From positions 1-9,099 of the forward strand of contig JAUWCW010000060.1 in NCBI GenBank assembly GCA_030609125.1: a stretch of DNA of 9,099 nucleotides. Direction: 5' to 3'. The notes beneath the pieces were generated by a model. It did not search any database, had not been told where the DNA came from, and saw only the letters and a list, made by a program, of their open reading frames with translations. The DNA is from Candidatus Rokuibacteriota bacterium (lineage in GTDB: Bacteria; JAUVQV01). This document shows, in pieces, positions 8,840-9,099 of this stretch (its first letter is position 1; each line of letters opens with the position of its first letter). Both the position numbers and the translations under genes were made by a program.

Positions 8840-9099
8840 ATGAAACCGCAGGAGTGTATTTTGTTCAGCGGCGGCGCCCAGGGAGCGGAAGCGGAATTCG
8901 GGGCGGCGGCGGAAAAGTTCGGCGTCGAGGAGGTGAACTTCACCTTCGAGGGGCACAGGATGGAAAGAGCAAGGGGCATACGCGCTCTCAATCACGAGGA
9001 GCTCAAAAAGGGGGACGTGAGCCTGGCCTATGTCTCGCGGATCATGAACCGCAAGTATCCCGACGCCCCCCTCATAAGGAAGGTGCTGCAGAGCATCTG
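8840..9099 (+). CDS. Probable SLOG-superfamily nucleotide-binding protein (3' partial)
   Basis: Only the first 86 codons are present; the frame is still open at the right edge. The start reads MKPQECILFSGGAQGAEAEFG: a hydrophobic strand followed by a glycine-rich GGAQGAE turn (11-17) and a helix. That is the arrangement of the Rossmann-like SLOG/LOG group (DprA, YpsA, lysine decarboxylase-like LOG, molybdenum-carrier-like proteins), where the turn binds a nucleotide or nucleotide-derived ligand. Later comes LKKGDVSLAYVSRIMNRKYP, which would be a further strand and helix. No signal peptide or membrane segment is visible. It starts 3 bases after the ATPase stop, so the two probably work together or are at least co-translated. 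The superfamily call rests on a short motif and the family within it is unknown. Confidence 0.55.
   Translation, partial: MKPQECILFSGGAQGAEAEFGAAAEKFGVEEVNFTFEGHRMERARGIRALNHEELKKGDVSLAYVSRIMNRKYPDAPLIRKVLQSI

Overview
The window comes from a GC-rich (about 60-65% by eye), tightly packed bacterial chromosome, with every supported gene on the + strand. The best lineage clue is the elongation factor G. Its signature residues (AHIDSGKT in the P-loop, NKCD as G4, the [17 protein letters not shown] switch I region) are those of the spdEFG1/mitochondrial EF-G1 subfamily, known from spirochaetes, planctomycetes and deltaproteobacteria. With the high GC and the Gram-negative tripartite efflux genes, I infer a deltaproteobacterium in the broad sense (Desulfobacterota/Desulfuromonadota-like). 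This is an inference, not a demonstrated placement.

Region 1 (1-5752) is a translationally coupled operon, cut at the left edge. It holds a TolC-family outer-membrane efflux protein (5' end missing), a MacA/HlyD-type periplasmic adaptor with a long hairpin, a MacB-type ABC ATPase, a MacB/FtsX-type permease as a separate polypeptide, and prmA, the ribosomal protein L11 methyltransferase. Successive genes overlap by 14, 4, 1 and 8 bases. The first four would build a complete envelope-spanning ABC exporter. The fifth is a translation-related housekeeping gene that appears to share their transcript.

Region 2 (5753-5952) is the only real intergenic stretch. It holds a weak candidate terminator after prmA, a near-perfect sigma-70 promoter (TTGACA, 17-base spacer, TATACT), and a leader of about 125 bases with a small possible hairpin.

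Region 3 (5953-9099) starts with the EF-G gene. Then come a P-loop ATPase of RecA/KaiC-like appearance that I cannot assign to a named family, and the beginning of a probable SLOG-superfamily nucleotide-binding protein that runs off the right edge. Short gaps (52 and 3 bases) suggest these two are read from the EF-G promoter.

There are no RNA genes, insertion sequences, CRISPR arrays or phage genes. The window is largely ordinary chromosomal content. The least explained part is the ATPase/SLOG pair behind EF-G, followed by the attachment of prmA to an efflux operon.
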